Source: an uncultured Pelagibacteraceae bacterium | GTDB lineage: Bacteria; Pseudomonadota; Alphaproteobacteria; Pelagibacterales; Pelagibacteraceae | DNA length: 64,000 nt | Assembly (NCBI GenBank): GCA_902581605.1 | Contig: CACHPE010000002.1 | Coordinates: forward strand, 62,001-126,000 | Direction: 5' to 3' | Part shown: positions 26,438-35,466 of the stretch, one piece after another | Layout: each line of letters opens with the position of its first letter | Position numbering within the stretch: position 1 is the first letter of the stretch | Translations under genes and position numbers: made by a program | The notes under the pieces: generated by a model | Database searches by the model: none | Seen by the model: only the letters and a program-made list of their open reading frames with translations | What the model was told of the DNA's origin: nothing

Positions 26438-27945
26438 TAGTTCACTAATCCAAACTTTTTAGCTAAAGTATTTCTTTGTAGTTTGCCTGTTGCACCCTTG
26501 GGAATTTCATTCACAAAAAATATTTTTTTTGGAACTTTAAATTTTGCAAGTTTTTCATTTGCATAAATTTTTATATCATCTTCAGTACACTTCTTGCCTT
26601 CTTTTATGATTATTGCGGTAGCTATATCTTCTCCAAGCATTTTATCCTCATATCCAAAGCAAACGGCTTGCTCAATATTTGGATGATCCATAAGGATGTT
26701 ATCGACTTCTAAAGGCGAAATCTTTTCACCACCTTTATTAATTATTTCTTTTAATCTTCCAGAGATTTTTAGATATCCATCTTTATCAAAATATCCCTGA
26801 TCTCCTGTTCTAAACCAACCATTTGAAAAGCTATTTTTATTTGCATCTGGATTATTTTCATATCCAGATGTAACATTTTCACCTTTAATACAAACTTCTC
26901 CTTCTTCCCCTTGATTTAAAATCTTGTTATTAGCATCCATAATACAAACTTCCGGCCCAGCAGGAATTCCTACAAATCCTGGTTTTTGGGACTTAGGTGG
27001 TAACGGATTTGAGGTCATTTGATGAGTAGCTTCCGTCATCCCGTATGCCTCTATTACTGGACAATTAAATACCTCATTTAGTTTTTCAAATACAGCTGGA
27101 GGCAGAGATGCTGATGATGATCTTAAAAATCTGAGATTTAATTGTTTAGCTGTTTCTAGATTTTTGTCTGCTCTCATTAATATTGCTTGATGCATTGTTG
27201 GTACTCCAGAATACCAAGTTATTTTTTCTCTTTTTGCATTATCTAAAAATTTTAATGCATTAAATCCACTACTTGCACATACAGAAGCTCCTACCTTTAT
27301 AGAGGCTGCAAGAACTGCAATTAAGCCATGTATGTGAAATAGTGGCATAATATTTAGACAATGATCTTTAGCAGTTAAATTAAGACTTTTGGAAATATTA
27401 TCTGCCGAAGAAAAAATATTTTTATTTGTTAATGGAACAATCTTAGGTCTTGAAGTAGTGCCTGAAGTATGTAGCACAAGTGCTTCATGATCTTCGCCTG
27501 GTAACACATAATCACCGCTTTTTTCAAAAAGATTAAAATTTCCGCTTAAAGTATTTCTGTCTGATTTTATTTCACAAACAGGAATTTTTAATTTATTTGC
27601 AACTCCTACTACTGAATTCTTAGAATTTTTCTCTACAATTACTATCTTTGGCTTTAAATCCTTTAGGTAAAATTCGAATTCCTCAGATTTATAATTAGGG
27701 TTTAAAGGTGCAGCAGACATGTAGCTTGAAATTGCCAAAAAACTAGTTGCCATGAAAGGACCGTTTGGCAAAACTATAGCTGCTCGATCTTTATTATTAA
27801 TACCATTACCTGATAATTGTTTTGAAACTCTTTCTATTAATGATTTTAAATCACTAAATTTAAGTGGAGAACTATTTTCAGATGTTATTGCAATTCTATC
27901 ATCGTTTTGTAATTCTATAATATTTCTTACAATTCTAGAGCTCAT
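26437..27945 (-). CDS. AMP-forming acyl-CoA synthetase, oxalyl-CoA-synthetase-like
   Basis: A 502-residue ANL-superfamily ligase activating a carboxylic acid with ATP and CoA. Motifs: LHTSGTTSRPKIVPLT (phosphate loop), EAYGMTEATHQMTSNPLP (adenine-binding region), GWFRTGDQGYFDKDGYL, and the C-terminal catalytic Lys in PKGATGKLQRN. The segments PLFHIHGLIAVLAAS and TEATHQMTSNPLPP closely resemble the plant/yeast AAE3/Pcs60 oxalate-CoA ligases and their bacterial homologues, from family knowledge; the substrate is not proven. It lies between the gamma-glutamyltransferase-like gene (four bases upstream) and the reductase (one-base overlap). Confidence 0.85.
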   Translation of the reverse strand: MSSRIVRNIIELQNDDRIAITSENSSPLKFSDLKSLIERVSKQLSGNGINNKDRAAIVLPNGPFMATSFLAISSYMSAAPLNPNYKSEEFEFYLKDLKPKIVIVEKNSKNSVVGVANKLKIPVCEIKSDRNTLSGNFNLFEKSGDYVLPGEDHEALVLHTSGTTSRPKIVPLTNKNIFSSADNISKSLNLTAKDHCLNIMPLFHIHGLIAVLAASIKVGASVCASSGFNALKFLDNAKREKITWYSGVPTMHQAILMRADKNLETAKQLNLRFLRSSSASLPPAVFEKLNEVFNCPVIEAYGMTEATHQMTSNPLPPKSQKPGFVGIPAGPEVCIMDANNKILNQGEEGEVCIKGENVTSGYENNPDANKNSFSNGWFRTGDQGYFDKDGYLKISGRLKEIINKGGEKISPLEVDNILMDHPNIEQAVCFGYEDKMLGEDIATAIIIKEGKKCTEDDIKIYANEKLAKFKVPKKIFFVNEIPKGATGKLQRNTLAKKFGLVN

Positions 27946-27949
27946 TTAA

Positions 27950-29533
27950 TTAATAACCCTTTGCGTATCCATCTTTTCTTGGATCTGAACCACCGACTAA
28001 AATTCCTTTTTCCCTATCTATTTGAATTGCTTGACCACCTCCATGAGTACCATCTATATACTCAACATTATGACCTAATTTTTTTAGACCGTGAAAAATC
28101 TCTTTATCAATAGTTTTTTCAAGCTTATAAATATTATTAAAATGAAATCCCCTTGGAAAACTTAAAGCCTCTTGAGGTCCCATCCCAAAATCAATCATAT
28201 TATTTAAAACATGGGCTTGTCCCACTGGCTGATATTGGCCTCCCATAACTCCATAATTTAAAGTTGCTTTATTGTTTTTATCAATAATCATACCAGGAAT
28301 AATTGTATGTAATGGTCTTTTTAAACCCTCAATACAGTTTGGATGTCCGTGTTCTACTCTGAAATTTGTACCCCTATTATGTAAAAGTATTCCACTTTTT
28401 TTTGTAGTAATACCTGATCCGAATACGTAGCAAACAGAATTGATTATTGATACGCTATTTAAGTCTTTATCTACTACTGTTAGATATATTGTTTCTGGAT
28501 GAGCTGGAATATTTAGATCACCAACATCACTGCATGAATTTAAGCTAATTTTATTAAAAATATCCTCAATATTTTTATCACTCAAAATATCTTCCAAATT
28601 AAAGTTTACAAAACTTGGATCACCCAAAATAGTTTCTTTAACTTTATAAGCCTGCTTTGTAACTTCTGCTTCAAGATGAAATCTTTCTGTGCTATTGAAT
28701 TTATAGTTTTGAATATTTAGTTTTTCCAATAATTTCATCATAATTAATACCGTAACACCAGGACCATTGGGAGGGCATTGATGAATAAAATTACCTTTAT
28801 AGTTAGACTTGATTGTATCTGATCTTATTGTAGTCTGTTTTGAAAAATCTTCAAAAGTATGTACACCACCTAATTCATTTAAAGTTTCAATTATATCTTT
28901 TGCAGTTCCACCTTCATAAAACTCTTTACTTCCATTTTTACTAATTGCTTCAAGTGTTTCTCCCAAAGCGATATTTTTCATTAATTCATTTTCCTTATAT
29001 GTACGACCATCTTTCAAAAAAATTTTTTTTGAATTTTCATTATTATTGATTTTATTAAAACTATTTTGCCAAGCATTTGATACAACTTTGGTTACTTTAT
29101 GTCCATTTTTTGCTATATCAATTGCACCTAAAAATAATTGCTCAAAATCTAATTTACCAAATTCATCATGAATTTTTTCCCAAGCATTAACTGCACCTGG
29201 AATTGTAACTGAATGTGGACTTGTAAGTCCAATTTTATCTATCTTCTTGTCTTTAAAAAAATCATAATTTAATTTTTCTGGAGATAACCCTGATCCATTA
29301 AAAGATACTGGATCCATTTTATCCATTTTGACTATCGCAAAACAGTCACCGCCAATACTCGTTGCATTAGGCTCCACTACAGATAAAACAATCGATGCAG
29401 CAATCGATGCGTCTACTGCATTTCCACCCATTTTAAGTATTTTTAATGCTTCTTCTGTAGCTAAAGGATGTGAAGTTGCAGCCATTGCATTTGAAGAACA
29501 CGCATCTTTGTCTTTTGTTGATTGATTATTCAT
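27950..29533 (-). CDS. ggt: gamma-glutamyltransferase family protein (Ntn hydrolase)
   Basis: A 527-residue gamma-glutamyltransferase-family proenzyme. The self-processing Thr is in ETIYLTVVDKD near residue 350 and would become the N-terminus of the small subunit. FGSGITTKKSGILLHNRG and the late GVMGGQYQPVGQAH segment are family landmarks. No signal peptide is visible (start MNNQSTKDKDACSS), so the enzyme seems cytoplasmic, unlike classical periplasmic Ggt. Relatives include cephalosporin acylases, so another amide substrate is possible. First gene of a leftward operon with a CoA ligase and a reductase; divergent from an MFS permease 29 bases away. Confidence 0.87.
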   Translation of the reverse strand: MNNQSTKDKDACSSNAMAATSHPLATEEALKILKMGGNAVDASIAASIVLSVVEPNATSIGGDCFAIVKMDKMDPVSFNGSGLSPEKLNYDFFKDKKIDKIGLTSPHSVTIPGAVNAWEKIHDEFGKLDFEQLFLGAIDIAKNGHKVTKVVSNAWQNSFNKINNNENSKKIFLKDGRTYKENELMKNIALGETLEAISKNGSKEFYEGGTAKDIIETLNELGGVHTFEDFSKQTTIRSDTIKSNYKGNFIHQCPPNGPGVTVLIMMKLLEKLNIQNYKFNSTERFHLEAEVTKQAYKVKETILGDPSFVNFNLEDILSDKNIEDIFNKISLNSCSDVGDLNIPAHPETIYLTVVDKDLNSVSIINSVCYVFGSGITTKKSGILLHNRGTNFRVEHGHPNCIEGLKRPLHTIIPGMIIDKNNKATLNYGVMGGQYQPVGQAHVLNNMIDFGMGPQEALSFPRGFHFNNIYKLEKTIDKEIFHGLKKLGHNVEYIDGTHGGGQAIQIDREKGILVGGSDPRKDGYAKGY

Positions 29534-29562
29534 AGTAAAGATTAATTTTTAAAAATTTATAA

Positions 29563-30786
29563 ATGATTACTAAAGTAAATAAAAGTATTATCATATTCTG
29601 TGTTTTTGCCTTCGGTTTTTTATTATCTAATCTGGTTAGATCTATAACAGCAACTTTAACTCCAGTTCTTACTTATGAATTTGATTTAACTGCAGGAAAT
29701 CTAGGTTTATTGGCAGGAGGCTATTTTATTGGTTTTTCTATAATGCAAATTCCAGTAGGACTTTTATTAGATAAAATTGGCCCAAAAAAGGTAATTGGAT
29801 ATTTTTTAATAATAGCATTGGTTGGAACAATATCATTTGCACTTGCAAAAAGTTTCACTGGATTATTTGTATCTAGAATATTTATTGGTATTGGGGTTAG
29901 TGCTTGTATGATGGGACCCCTTACTGGGTATAGAGTATGGTTTGCAGAAAAATACCAACAGAGGGCAAATTCTTGGATGTTGATGGTGGCAAATATTGGA
30001 TTTGTATCATCAACATTACCAGTTCAAATATTATTACCATATATTGGATGGAGATGGATTTTTATTTTAATAGCTGTTCTCATCTTATTAAGCATAATTT
30101 TGATTTTTTTATTAATTCCTGATTGGGAGAAAAAAGAGAACACTTCAATAAAATCTGAAAAAGATTCATTAAGTCAAATTTGGAAAAATAAATTTTTTAT
30201 AAGTATGATCCCCCTGGCATTTATTAATTATGGAGGTATTCAAGCAATTCAAACTCTATGGGCTGGTCCTTGGATGTTAAATATTAGTGGTTACTCTCCT
30301 CTCCAAAGTGCAACAGGATTATTTTGGATAAATATTACCATGTTAATTTCATATTTAATTTGGGGATACATTTTACCAAAAATTTCAGAATATGGGGTAA
30401 GTAGTATTAAACTAATAAAATTAGGTCTGCCTGTAAGTTACTTTTCACTATTTTTAATTATTTATTTCGGAGAAAATGCTGGAGCATTTTTATTCACCAT
30501 ATACATCATGACTTCAATTGTTATATCTTTAACACAGCCTGCAATTGCGCTCAATTTTTCAAAAAATTTAGCTGGTAAATCGCTTACCTCATATAATGTA
30601 TTTCTTTTTTCTGGAACTTTTTTTATTCAATGGGGTATAGGATTGGTAATTGATTTATGTAATAATAAAGGATTTGATATTGTAAGTAGTTATAGAATTT
30701 CATTTTCTGCATTTTTAATTCTTTGTGTATTAAGTTATATTTTTTTTATCTATTTAAATAAAAAAAAATATGAAAATAAAACGTAG
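29563..30786 (+). CDS. MFS transporter
   Basis: A 407-residue major facilitator permease with 12 predicted membrane segments. The first-half loop motif is QIPVGLLLDKIGPKKV, and GIGVSACMMGPLTGYRVWF follows in the fourth and fifth segments. It starts 29 bases from the divergent gamma-glutamyltransferase-like gene, and its 3' end overlaps the alpha/beta hydrolase gene by 17 bases. The substrate cannot be told. Import of a compound handled by the divergent operon is one reading; export is another. Confidence 0.85.
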   Translation: MITKVNKSIIIFCVFAFGFLLSNLVRSITATLTPVLTYEFDLTAGNLGLLAGGYFIGFSIMQIPVGLLLDKIGPKKVIGYFLIIALVGTISFALAKSFTGLFVSRIFIGIGVSACMMGPLTGYRVWFAEKYQQRANSWMLMVANIGFVSSTLPVQILLPYIGWRWIFILIAVLILLSIILIFLLIPDWEKKENTSIKSEKDSLSQIWKNKFFISMIPLAFINYGGIQAIQTLWAGPWMLNISGYSPLQSATGLFWINITMLISYLIWGYILPKISEYGVSSIKLIKLGLPVSYFSLFLIIYFGENAGAFLFTIYIMTSIVISLTQPAIALNFSKNLAGKSLTSYNVFLFSGTFFIQWGIGLVIDLCNNKGFDIVSSYRISFSAFLILCVLSYIFFIYLNKKKYENKT

Positions 30787-31588
30787 GAATTTTTTTTTGG
30801 AATTATTAATTGGTATTATTGCAATTTACTTGATTGTATTAATTTTCCTATTCTTTTTTCAAAGAAATTTAATGTATCATCCTGATGAGAACAATTATTC
30901 TGGAGATAATTTAGAGGTTAAAATTGAAAAAGTAAGTATCCAAACAACAGATAATATTAATCTTTTAGCTTGGTTTCATAACAAAAATTTAAAAAGTTAT
31001 AAAACAATTGTTTATTTTCATGGAAATGCTGGAACACTTGAAAATAGAGTTCATAAATTAAATCATTTTAAAGACATGGATGTTAATTTTTTAATTGTTG
31101 CATGGAGAGGGTTTAGCGGCAATAAAGGAAAACCGAGTGAAGAGGGTCTTTATACAGATGGTGCTAGTGCAATAAACTGGCTTAAAGAAAAAGGTCTAAA
31201 GGAAGAAGATATAATTATTTACGGAGAGTCATTAGGAACAGGTATTGCTACTGAAATTACTCAGAATAAAAATTTTGCAGGATTAATCTTAGAAACGCCC
31301 TTCACATCAATGATAGAGGCTGCAAAAAATTTTTATCCATATATTCCTGTAAGTTTAATTTTAAAAGATAAGTACGAAAATAATAAAAAAATTAAAAATA
31401 TTAATATTCCAGTATTAGTAATGCATGGCGAGGCTGACCAAATAGTTCCATTTTGGATGGGTAAAAAAATTTTTAATTTAGCAAGTGAACCTAAATATTC
31501 ATATTTTACAAAATATGACGATCATATGATGGAATATGATGATAAACTTGTATTAGCTCTTAAATCATTTGTTGATAGTTTAAATTAA
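30770..31588 (+). CDS. membrane-anchored alpha/beta hydrolase
   Basis: A 272-residue serine hydrolase of the BEM46/ABHD13-like group. One N-terminal membrane segment (residues ~10-30, LLIGIIAIYLIVLIFLFF) anchors it. The oxyanion region is VYFHGNAGT, the nucleophile is S154 in GESLGTG, the acid is in HGEADQIVP and the catalytic His in YDDHMMEYDD. Catalytic domain probably periplasmic or at the membrane surface. It overlaps the MFS gene by 17 bases. The substrate is unknown; lipid or ester hydrolysis is typical of relatives. Confidence 0.85.
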   Translation: MKIKRRNFFLELLIGIIAIYLIVLIFLFFFQRNLMYHPDENNYSGDNLEVKIEKVSIQTTDNINLLAWFHNKNLKSYKTIVYFHGNAGTLENRVHKLNHFKDMDVNFLIVAWRGFSGNKGKPSEEGLYTDGASAINWLKEKGLKEEDIIIYGESLGTGIATEITQNKNFAGLILETPFTSMIEAAKNFYPYIPVSLILKDKYENNKKIKNINIPVLVMHGEADQIVPFWMGKKIFNLASEPKYSYFTKYDDHMMEYDDKLVLALKSFVDSLN

Positions 31589-31636
31589 GCCACAATCTAA
31601 ACAAACATAACTCAAATTTTTTTTTTAAATTATATT

Positions 31637-32200
31637 ATGAAAAATCTTTTCATATTTTTTATTATTTTGTTTTCTTTAAGTAATTTATCAAATGCTAAAG
31701 AAAATTTAGCATCTGTAGATAGCCTTTTCCATATTGATCAAATGAATTCGCACGATGAAAATTTTGCATTATATTTTAAAACCCGCGAAAAAGCTGTCTT
31801 GGCTCGAGGAGAAAATTCAAATTATATTAATGATTTTCCAAAAGATCTTTATATTTATAACTATAAAACAAAAGAATCTTTGCCATTAATCTCTTATGAA
31901 TGGTTTCCCAAAACTGCAAAATATTTTTTGCAAGAGTATGATTTCCCAGTTTTCCCAGATGATTTTGCATATTATCTTTTAAAAGATAACAAAACTCTTG
32001 TGATGATTAGTGCTGTAAAAAGTTTAAAAGCTAATTTTAAATTTGATATTGTTGAAAAAAAGTTAGAGCTTTATCCTGCAAATGGAAAATTTGATTTTAT
32101 TATTTCTTCGATAGCTAAAAATTGTGGACATTATGAATTTAGAGAAAATTATAAGTGTAGTTTTTATAAACCTTTAATTTCGAGTACCTTAATTAATTAA
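31637..32200 (+). CDS. small exported protein, unknown function
   Basis: A 187-residue protein with a clear signal peptide (MKNLFIFFIILFSLSNLSNA, cleavage near residue 20). The mature part is rich in aromatic residues, with two Cys near the C-terminus (NCGHYEF and YKCSFYK) that could form a disulfide in the periplasm. I recognise no family. It is convergent with ftsY and overlaps its end by eight bases. The preceding 48-base gap is T-rich and may hold a weak terminator for the hydrolase. Confidence 0.65.
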   Translation: MKNLFIFFIILFSLSNLSNAKENLASVDSLFHIDQMNSHDENFALYFKTREKAVLARGENSNYINDFPKDLYIYNYKTKESLPLISYEWFPKTAKYFLQEYDFPVFPDDFAYYLLKDNKTLVMISAVKSLKANFKFDIVEKKLELYPANGKFDFIISSIAKNCGHYEFRENYKCSFYKPLISSTLIN

Positions 32201-33110
32201 TTTGAGTAAATGCTTCTGCAAATTTTTCGGCCTCAAAAATTTGCAAATCATCTTCTTTTTCACCCAATCCAAGGGCAATAATTGGTATTTTATATTTTTT
32301 TGCAACTGCTAAAAGGATTCCTCCTTTTGCTGTACCATCTAACTTTGTCATAATAAGACCAGTTATTGGAATAATTTTATTAAATTCTTCAACTTGATTA
32401 ATTACATTTTGGCCAGAAGTTGCATCCAAAATTAAAATAACATCATGTGGAGCATCAGGATCAATTTTTTTAGTAACATTTGCAATTTTTTTATATTCTT
32501 CCATCAAATTTTTTTTATTTTGTAATCTCCCAGCTGTATCAATTAAAACTTGATTGAAATCATTATTTAATGCCTCTTCAATAGCCTTGTAGGCAACTGA
32601 CGCAGGGTCAGAGCCTTGAGATGATTTTGTAATTTGAACATCAACTTTGTTTGCCCAATTTTCTAACTGTTCTATGGCTGCCGCTCTAAAAGTATCTGAT
32701 GCAGCTAGCATTACTTTATTTCCATTACCTTTTAATATTTTACTTATTTTGCCAATAGTAGTTGTTTTTCCCACACCATTGACACCTGAAATTAATGTTG
32801 CATTTAATTTCTCTTTTTTTTTGAAGAATTCAATATTTTCTAAAGGTTTCATTATTGAAATAATATAATTTTTTAAAATATTATTGATTTCTTCTGTTAA
32901 ATCTTTATTAGAATCAATTTTTGTTTGAGAAATTATTTCTCTTATTTCTGAAGCAGAAACTATGCCAACATCTGATTGAATTAAGTAATCTTCAATTTTG
33001 TCTAATGTTTTGTCATCAATCTCTTTTTTTACAACTATATCTCTTAAACCTGTTGTAAAAGCTGAGGCACTTTTTTTAAAACCTGATTTAAATTTTTCAA
33101 AAATTCCCAT
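32193..33110 (-). CDS. ftsY: signal recognition particle receptor FtsY
   Basis: A 305-residue SRP-receptor GTPase. The N domain is followed by the G domain with SGVNGVGKTTTIGKI (G1), DTFRAAAIEQLENW (G2), DTAGRLQNKKNLMEE (G3) and TKLDGTAKGG (G4). The long acidic A domain of E. coli FtsY is missing; only the short basic, amphipathic N-terminus (MGIFEKFKSGFKKSASAF) remains, which can bind lipids. It docks Ffh-ribosome complexes at the membrane. The start overlaps the dapF stop by one base. The partner gene ffh lies divergently, just beyond dapF. Confidence 0.96.
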   Translation of the reverse strand: MGIFEKFKSGFKKSASAFTTGLRDIVVKKEIDDKTLDKIEDYLIQSDVGIVSASEIREIISQTKIDSNKDLTEEINNILKNYIISIMKPLENIEFFKKKEKLNATLISGVNGVGKTTTIGKISKILKGNGNKVMLAASDTFRAAAIEQLENWANKVDVQITKSSQGSDPASVAYKAIEEALNNDFNQVLIDTAGRLQNKKNLMEEYKKIANVTKKIDPDAPHDVILILDATSGQNVINQVEEFNKIIPITGLIMTKLDGTAKGGILLAVAKKYKIPIIALGLGEKEDDLQIFEAEKFAEAFTQIN

Positions 33111-33934
33111 TAAATTTTAAAATTTATCTCCTCAATATCTGAAACTGGACCTTTCATATGAATACTATTGTTTTCATCAATTGAAATTGTCAAACTACCT
33201 GTAGAAAATTCAATATCCACTTTATCATTTACCAGTCCGTTTTGTTTTGCGGCAAAAGCTGTTGCGCAAGCTGCAGTTCCACAAGCTTTAGTAAGTCCAG
33301 CTCCTCTTTCCCACACTCTAACTTTTATTAATTCTTTGTTAACAACAGTTGCTAAAGTAACATTACATCTTTCTGGAAATAGAGAGTGGGTTTCGATTTT
33401 TGGTCCAATTTTTTCAATTTCAAAATTTTCGTTATTATCAACAAAAAAAACTACATGTGGGTTTCCAACATTTACAGCAGTTCCGCCAGAAAATTCGTTA
33501 TTATTTTTGTCATTAATTTTAATTCCTAAATTATTCGTATTTAATTCTTTAGACAATGGAATCTCATCCCAGTTTGTTTTTGCAACACCTATTTCTGTAG
33601 AAACCATTTTTTCTCCAACAATATTTGATTTTAATTTGCCAGATAAAGTTGTTAAGACAATTTCTTTTTTGTTATTTTCTTTGCCTAATAAATCAGCAAT
33701 ACATCTTGTACCATTTCCACATGCACCAGACATTCCTCCATCTGAATTATAAAATTCTAGTGAAGCATCTGAAATATCATTTTTTTTAATCACTATTAGT
33801 TGGTCACAACCAATAAAATTTCTGTCACAAATCTTTATTATTTGCTCTTTTGTCAAATTTGTAATTGTTTGCCTATTATCTATGATGACGAAATCATTAC
33901 CTAAACCGTCCATTTTAAAAGCTTTAATATCCAT
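33110..33934 (-). CDS. dapF: diaminopimelate epimerase
   Basis: A 274-residue DapF that converts LL- to meso-diaminopimelate for lysine and peptidoglycan synthesis. Both catalytic Cys are visible: GMSGACGNGTRC near residue 75 and GLTKACGTAACA near residue 218, with NPHVVFFV and ERGAG also typical. The start gives MDIKAFKMDGLGNDFVIIDNR, the standard beginning. It forms a two-gene leftward operon with ftsY. In many alphaproteobacteria a methylthiotransferase gene stands between them; here they overlap directly. Confidence 0.96.
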   Translation of the reverse strand: MDIKAFKMDGLGNDFVIIDNRQTITNLTKEQIIKICDRNFIGCDQLIVIKKNDISDASLEFYNSDGGMSGACGNGTRCIADLLGKENNKKEIVLTTLSGKLKSNIVGEKMVSTEIGVAKTNWDEIPLSKELNTNNLGIKINDKNNNEFSGGTAVNVGNPHVVFFVDNNENFEIEKIGPKIETHSLFPERCNVTLATVVNKELIKVRVWERGAGLTKACGTAACATAFAAKQNGLVNDKVDIEFSTGSLTISIDENNSIHMKGPVSDIEEINFKI

Positions 33935-33974
33935 ATATAGATATTTAACTTATTTATTGACTTTTTGAACCTCT

Positions 33975-33980
33975 ATTATA
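33975..33980 (-). promoter_or_regulatory. -10 element for dapF-ftsY
   Basis: On the minus strand this reads TATAAT, a perfect -10 box, 41 bases before the dapF ATG. The expected -35 position is only T-rich (no clear TTGACA), so the promoter may be extended or activator-dependent. The AT-rich genome makes chance matches fairly likely. Confidence 0.45.
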
Positions 33981-33984
33981 GGTT

Positions 33985-34094
33985 GATGCCGTTTCCGCAA
34001 AAACATTAACTTTGCGGTGTCTTTGGAAACAAAGAGATCGACACTAGTCAGCGAGGGTTCGCCCACTAGTGCGTTACTGCTATGCGTAATAAAT
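33985..34094 (+). ncRNA. structured 5' leader of ffh
   Basis: The 160-base gap between divergent dapF and ffh is far more structured and GC-rich than other gaps. Hairpin 1: 33995-34001 pairs with 34011-34017 (seven pairs). Hairpin 2: TCTTTG-GAAA-CAAAGA (34020-34035), a GNRA-capped stem that can add GTGTC/GACAC (34017-34021 with 34040-34044). Hairpin 3: CACTAGT/ACTAGTG (34042-34048 with 34065-34071) around GGG-TTCG-CCC (34055-34064). The extended hairpin 2 and hairpin 3 compete for 34042-34044. No good ribosome-binding site precedes ATG 34095. From memory, a candidate RNA upstream of ffh was reported for Pelagibacter; I could not check identity. Confidence 0.65.
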
Positions 34095-35453
34095 ATGTTT
34101 GAAAATTTAACAAATAAATTTGAAGAAATTTTTTCTTCTCTGAAAAAGGCACCTTCACTTGATGAAGCTCAAGTAGATGAAGGTTTAAGGGGTATTAGGC
34201 AAGCCTTACTTGAAGCAGATGTCTCTTTGGATGTTGCAAAAGATTTTATTGAAAAAGTTAAGCCAAAAGCATTAGGCCAAGAGATAATAAGGTCTACCTC
34301 ACCTGGAGATATGGTTGTTAAAATTGTTTATGACGAACTCGTAAATTTACTAGGCTCCACAAATAATGAAATAAACTTAAATGCAGTCCCACCTGTACCA
34401 ATGATGTTAGTTGGATTACAAGGTTCAGGTAAAACGACAACAACAGCAAAATTAGCAAAATTTTTAGAAACTAATAAAAAGAAAAAAGTAATGATGGTCA
34501 GTTTGGACATTTATAGACCCGCTGCACAAGAGCAACTAAGATCTTTAGGTGAACAGAATAATATTTTAACTTTACCTATTATAGATGGCCAACAACCTGC
34601 GGATATTTGTAGAAGAGCAATAAGTGCCGCTAATTTAAATGGAGCTGAAATAATTTTATTTGATACTGCTGGTAGAACTCAAATCGATTTACAAATGATG
34701 AGTGAGATTAAGCAAATCGAGGCTGTCGTTAATCCAACAGAAACTTTCTTAGTTGCAGACTCTTTAACAGGTCAAGTTGCTGCCTCAGTGGCAAAAGAAT
34801 TTAAAAATACAGTTAATTTATCTGGAATTATCCTAACCAGAGCAGATGGTGATGCAAGAGGTGGAGCTGCAGTGAGTATGAAATATGTTTCAAACGTTCC
34901 AATTAAATTTTTAGGGATAGGAGAAAAAATAGATAATCTTGAAGTATTCCATCCAGATAGAATTGCAAACAGAATACTTGGAATGGGGGATATCGTATCC
35001 CTTGTAGAAAAGGCGGCTCAAGATTTAGGGGAAGAAAATCTTAAAAAAGCCGAGGAAGATTTAAAAAAAGGTCAATTCTCTATGGAAAATTATTTATCTC
35101 AATTAAGACAAATGAAAAAAATGGGCGGTATTGAGGGAATTATGTCTTTTATGCCAGGAGTTTCTAAAATTAAATCTCAAATGGACTCAGCAGGAATTGA
35201 TGAAAGTATAATTACTAAAAATGAAGCTATTATTTTATCAATGACAAAAAAAGAAAGAGAGAACCCAAAAATAATTGATGGTTCTAGAAAAAAAAGAATT
35301 GCTAATGGCTCTGGCACAGATCCGGCCACTATCAATAAATTGCTTAAGCAATTTAAAATGATGTCTGAAATGATGAAAAAGATGTCAAAAGGAAATCTGA
35401 AAGGTATGTCTGATAAAGGTATACCGCCAGAGCTATTTAACCAATTAAAGTAA
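34095..35453 (+). CDS. ffh: signal recognition particle protein Ffh (SRP54)
   Basis: A 452-residue SRP GTPase that binds 4.5S RNA and signal peptides. Domains: N (1-~90), G with [42 protein letters not shown] and [12 protein letters not shown], then a Met-rich M domain ([31 protein letters not shown]). The frame is open from GTG 34017, but the 26 extra codons run through the leader hairpins and do not resemble Ffh. ATG 34095 gives [13 protein letters not shown], the normal beginning. First gene of the long rightward array. Confidence 0.97.
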   Translation: MFENLTNKFEEIFSSLKKAPSLDEAQVDEGLRGIRQALLEADVSLDVAKDFIEKVKPKALGQEIIRSTSPGDMVVKIVYDELVNLLGSTNNEINLNAVPPVPMMLVGLQGSGKTTTTAKLAKFLETNKKKKVMMVSLDIYRPAAQEQLRSLGEQNNILTLPIIDGQQPADICRRAISAANLNGAEIILFDTAGRTQIDLQMMSEIKQIEAVVNPTETFLVADSLTGQVAASVAKEFKNTVNLSGIILTRADGDARGGAAVSMKYVSNVPIKFLGIGEKIDNLEVFHPDRIANRILGMGDIVSLVEKAAQDLGEENLKKAEEDLKKGQFSMENYLSQLRQMKKMGGIEGIMSFMPGVSKIKSQMDSAGIDESIITKNEAIILSMTKKERENPKIIDGSRKKRIANGSGTDPATINKLLKQFKMMSEMMKKMSKGNLKGMSDKGIPPELFNQLK

Positions 35454-35466
35454 AAAAGGAGAAGAA

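Noticed and set aside
33168-33752. Long open frame (194 codons) opposite dapF
   Set aside because: Antisense to a well-supported gene; composition is the mirror of DapF codons.
33957-33980. Rightward sigma-70 promoter TTGACT...TATTAT for ffh
   Set aside because: Spacing between the boxes is only 11 or 14 bases, too short for a normal promoter.
34042-34071. tRNA T-arm suggested by GGTTCG
   Set aside because: No cloverleaf, anticodon arm or acceptor stem; the bases fold as a simple hairpin with a TTCG loop.
34017-34094. Upstream extension of Ffh from GTG 34017
   Set aside because: The 26 added codons pass through the leader hairpins, have no likeness to Ffh, and ATG 34095 gives the normal MFENL start.
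33960-34094. 4.5S SRP RNA gene (ffs) in the gap before ffh
   Set aside because: Neither strand has the conserved GGAAGGAAGCAGC-type apical domain of SRP RNA; the hairpins fit a leader better.
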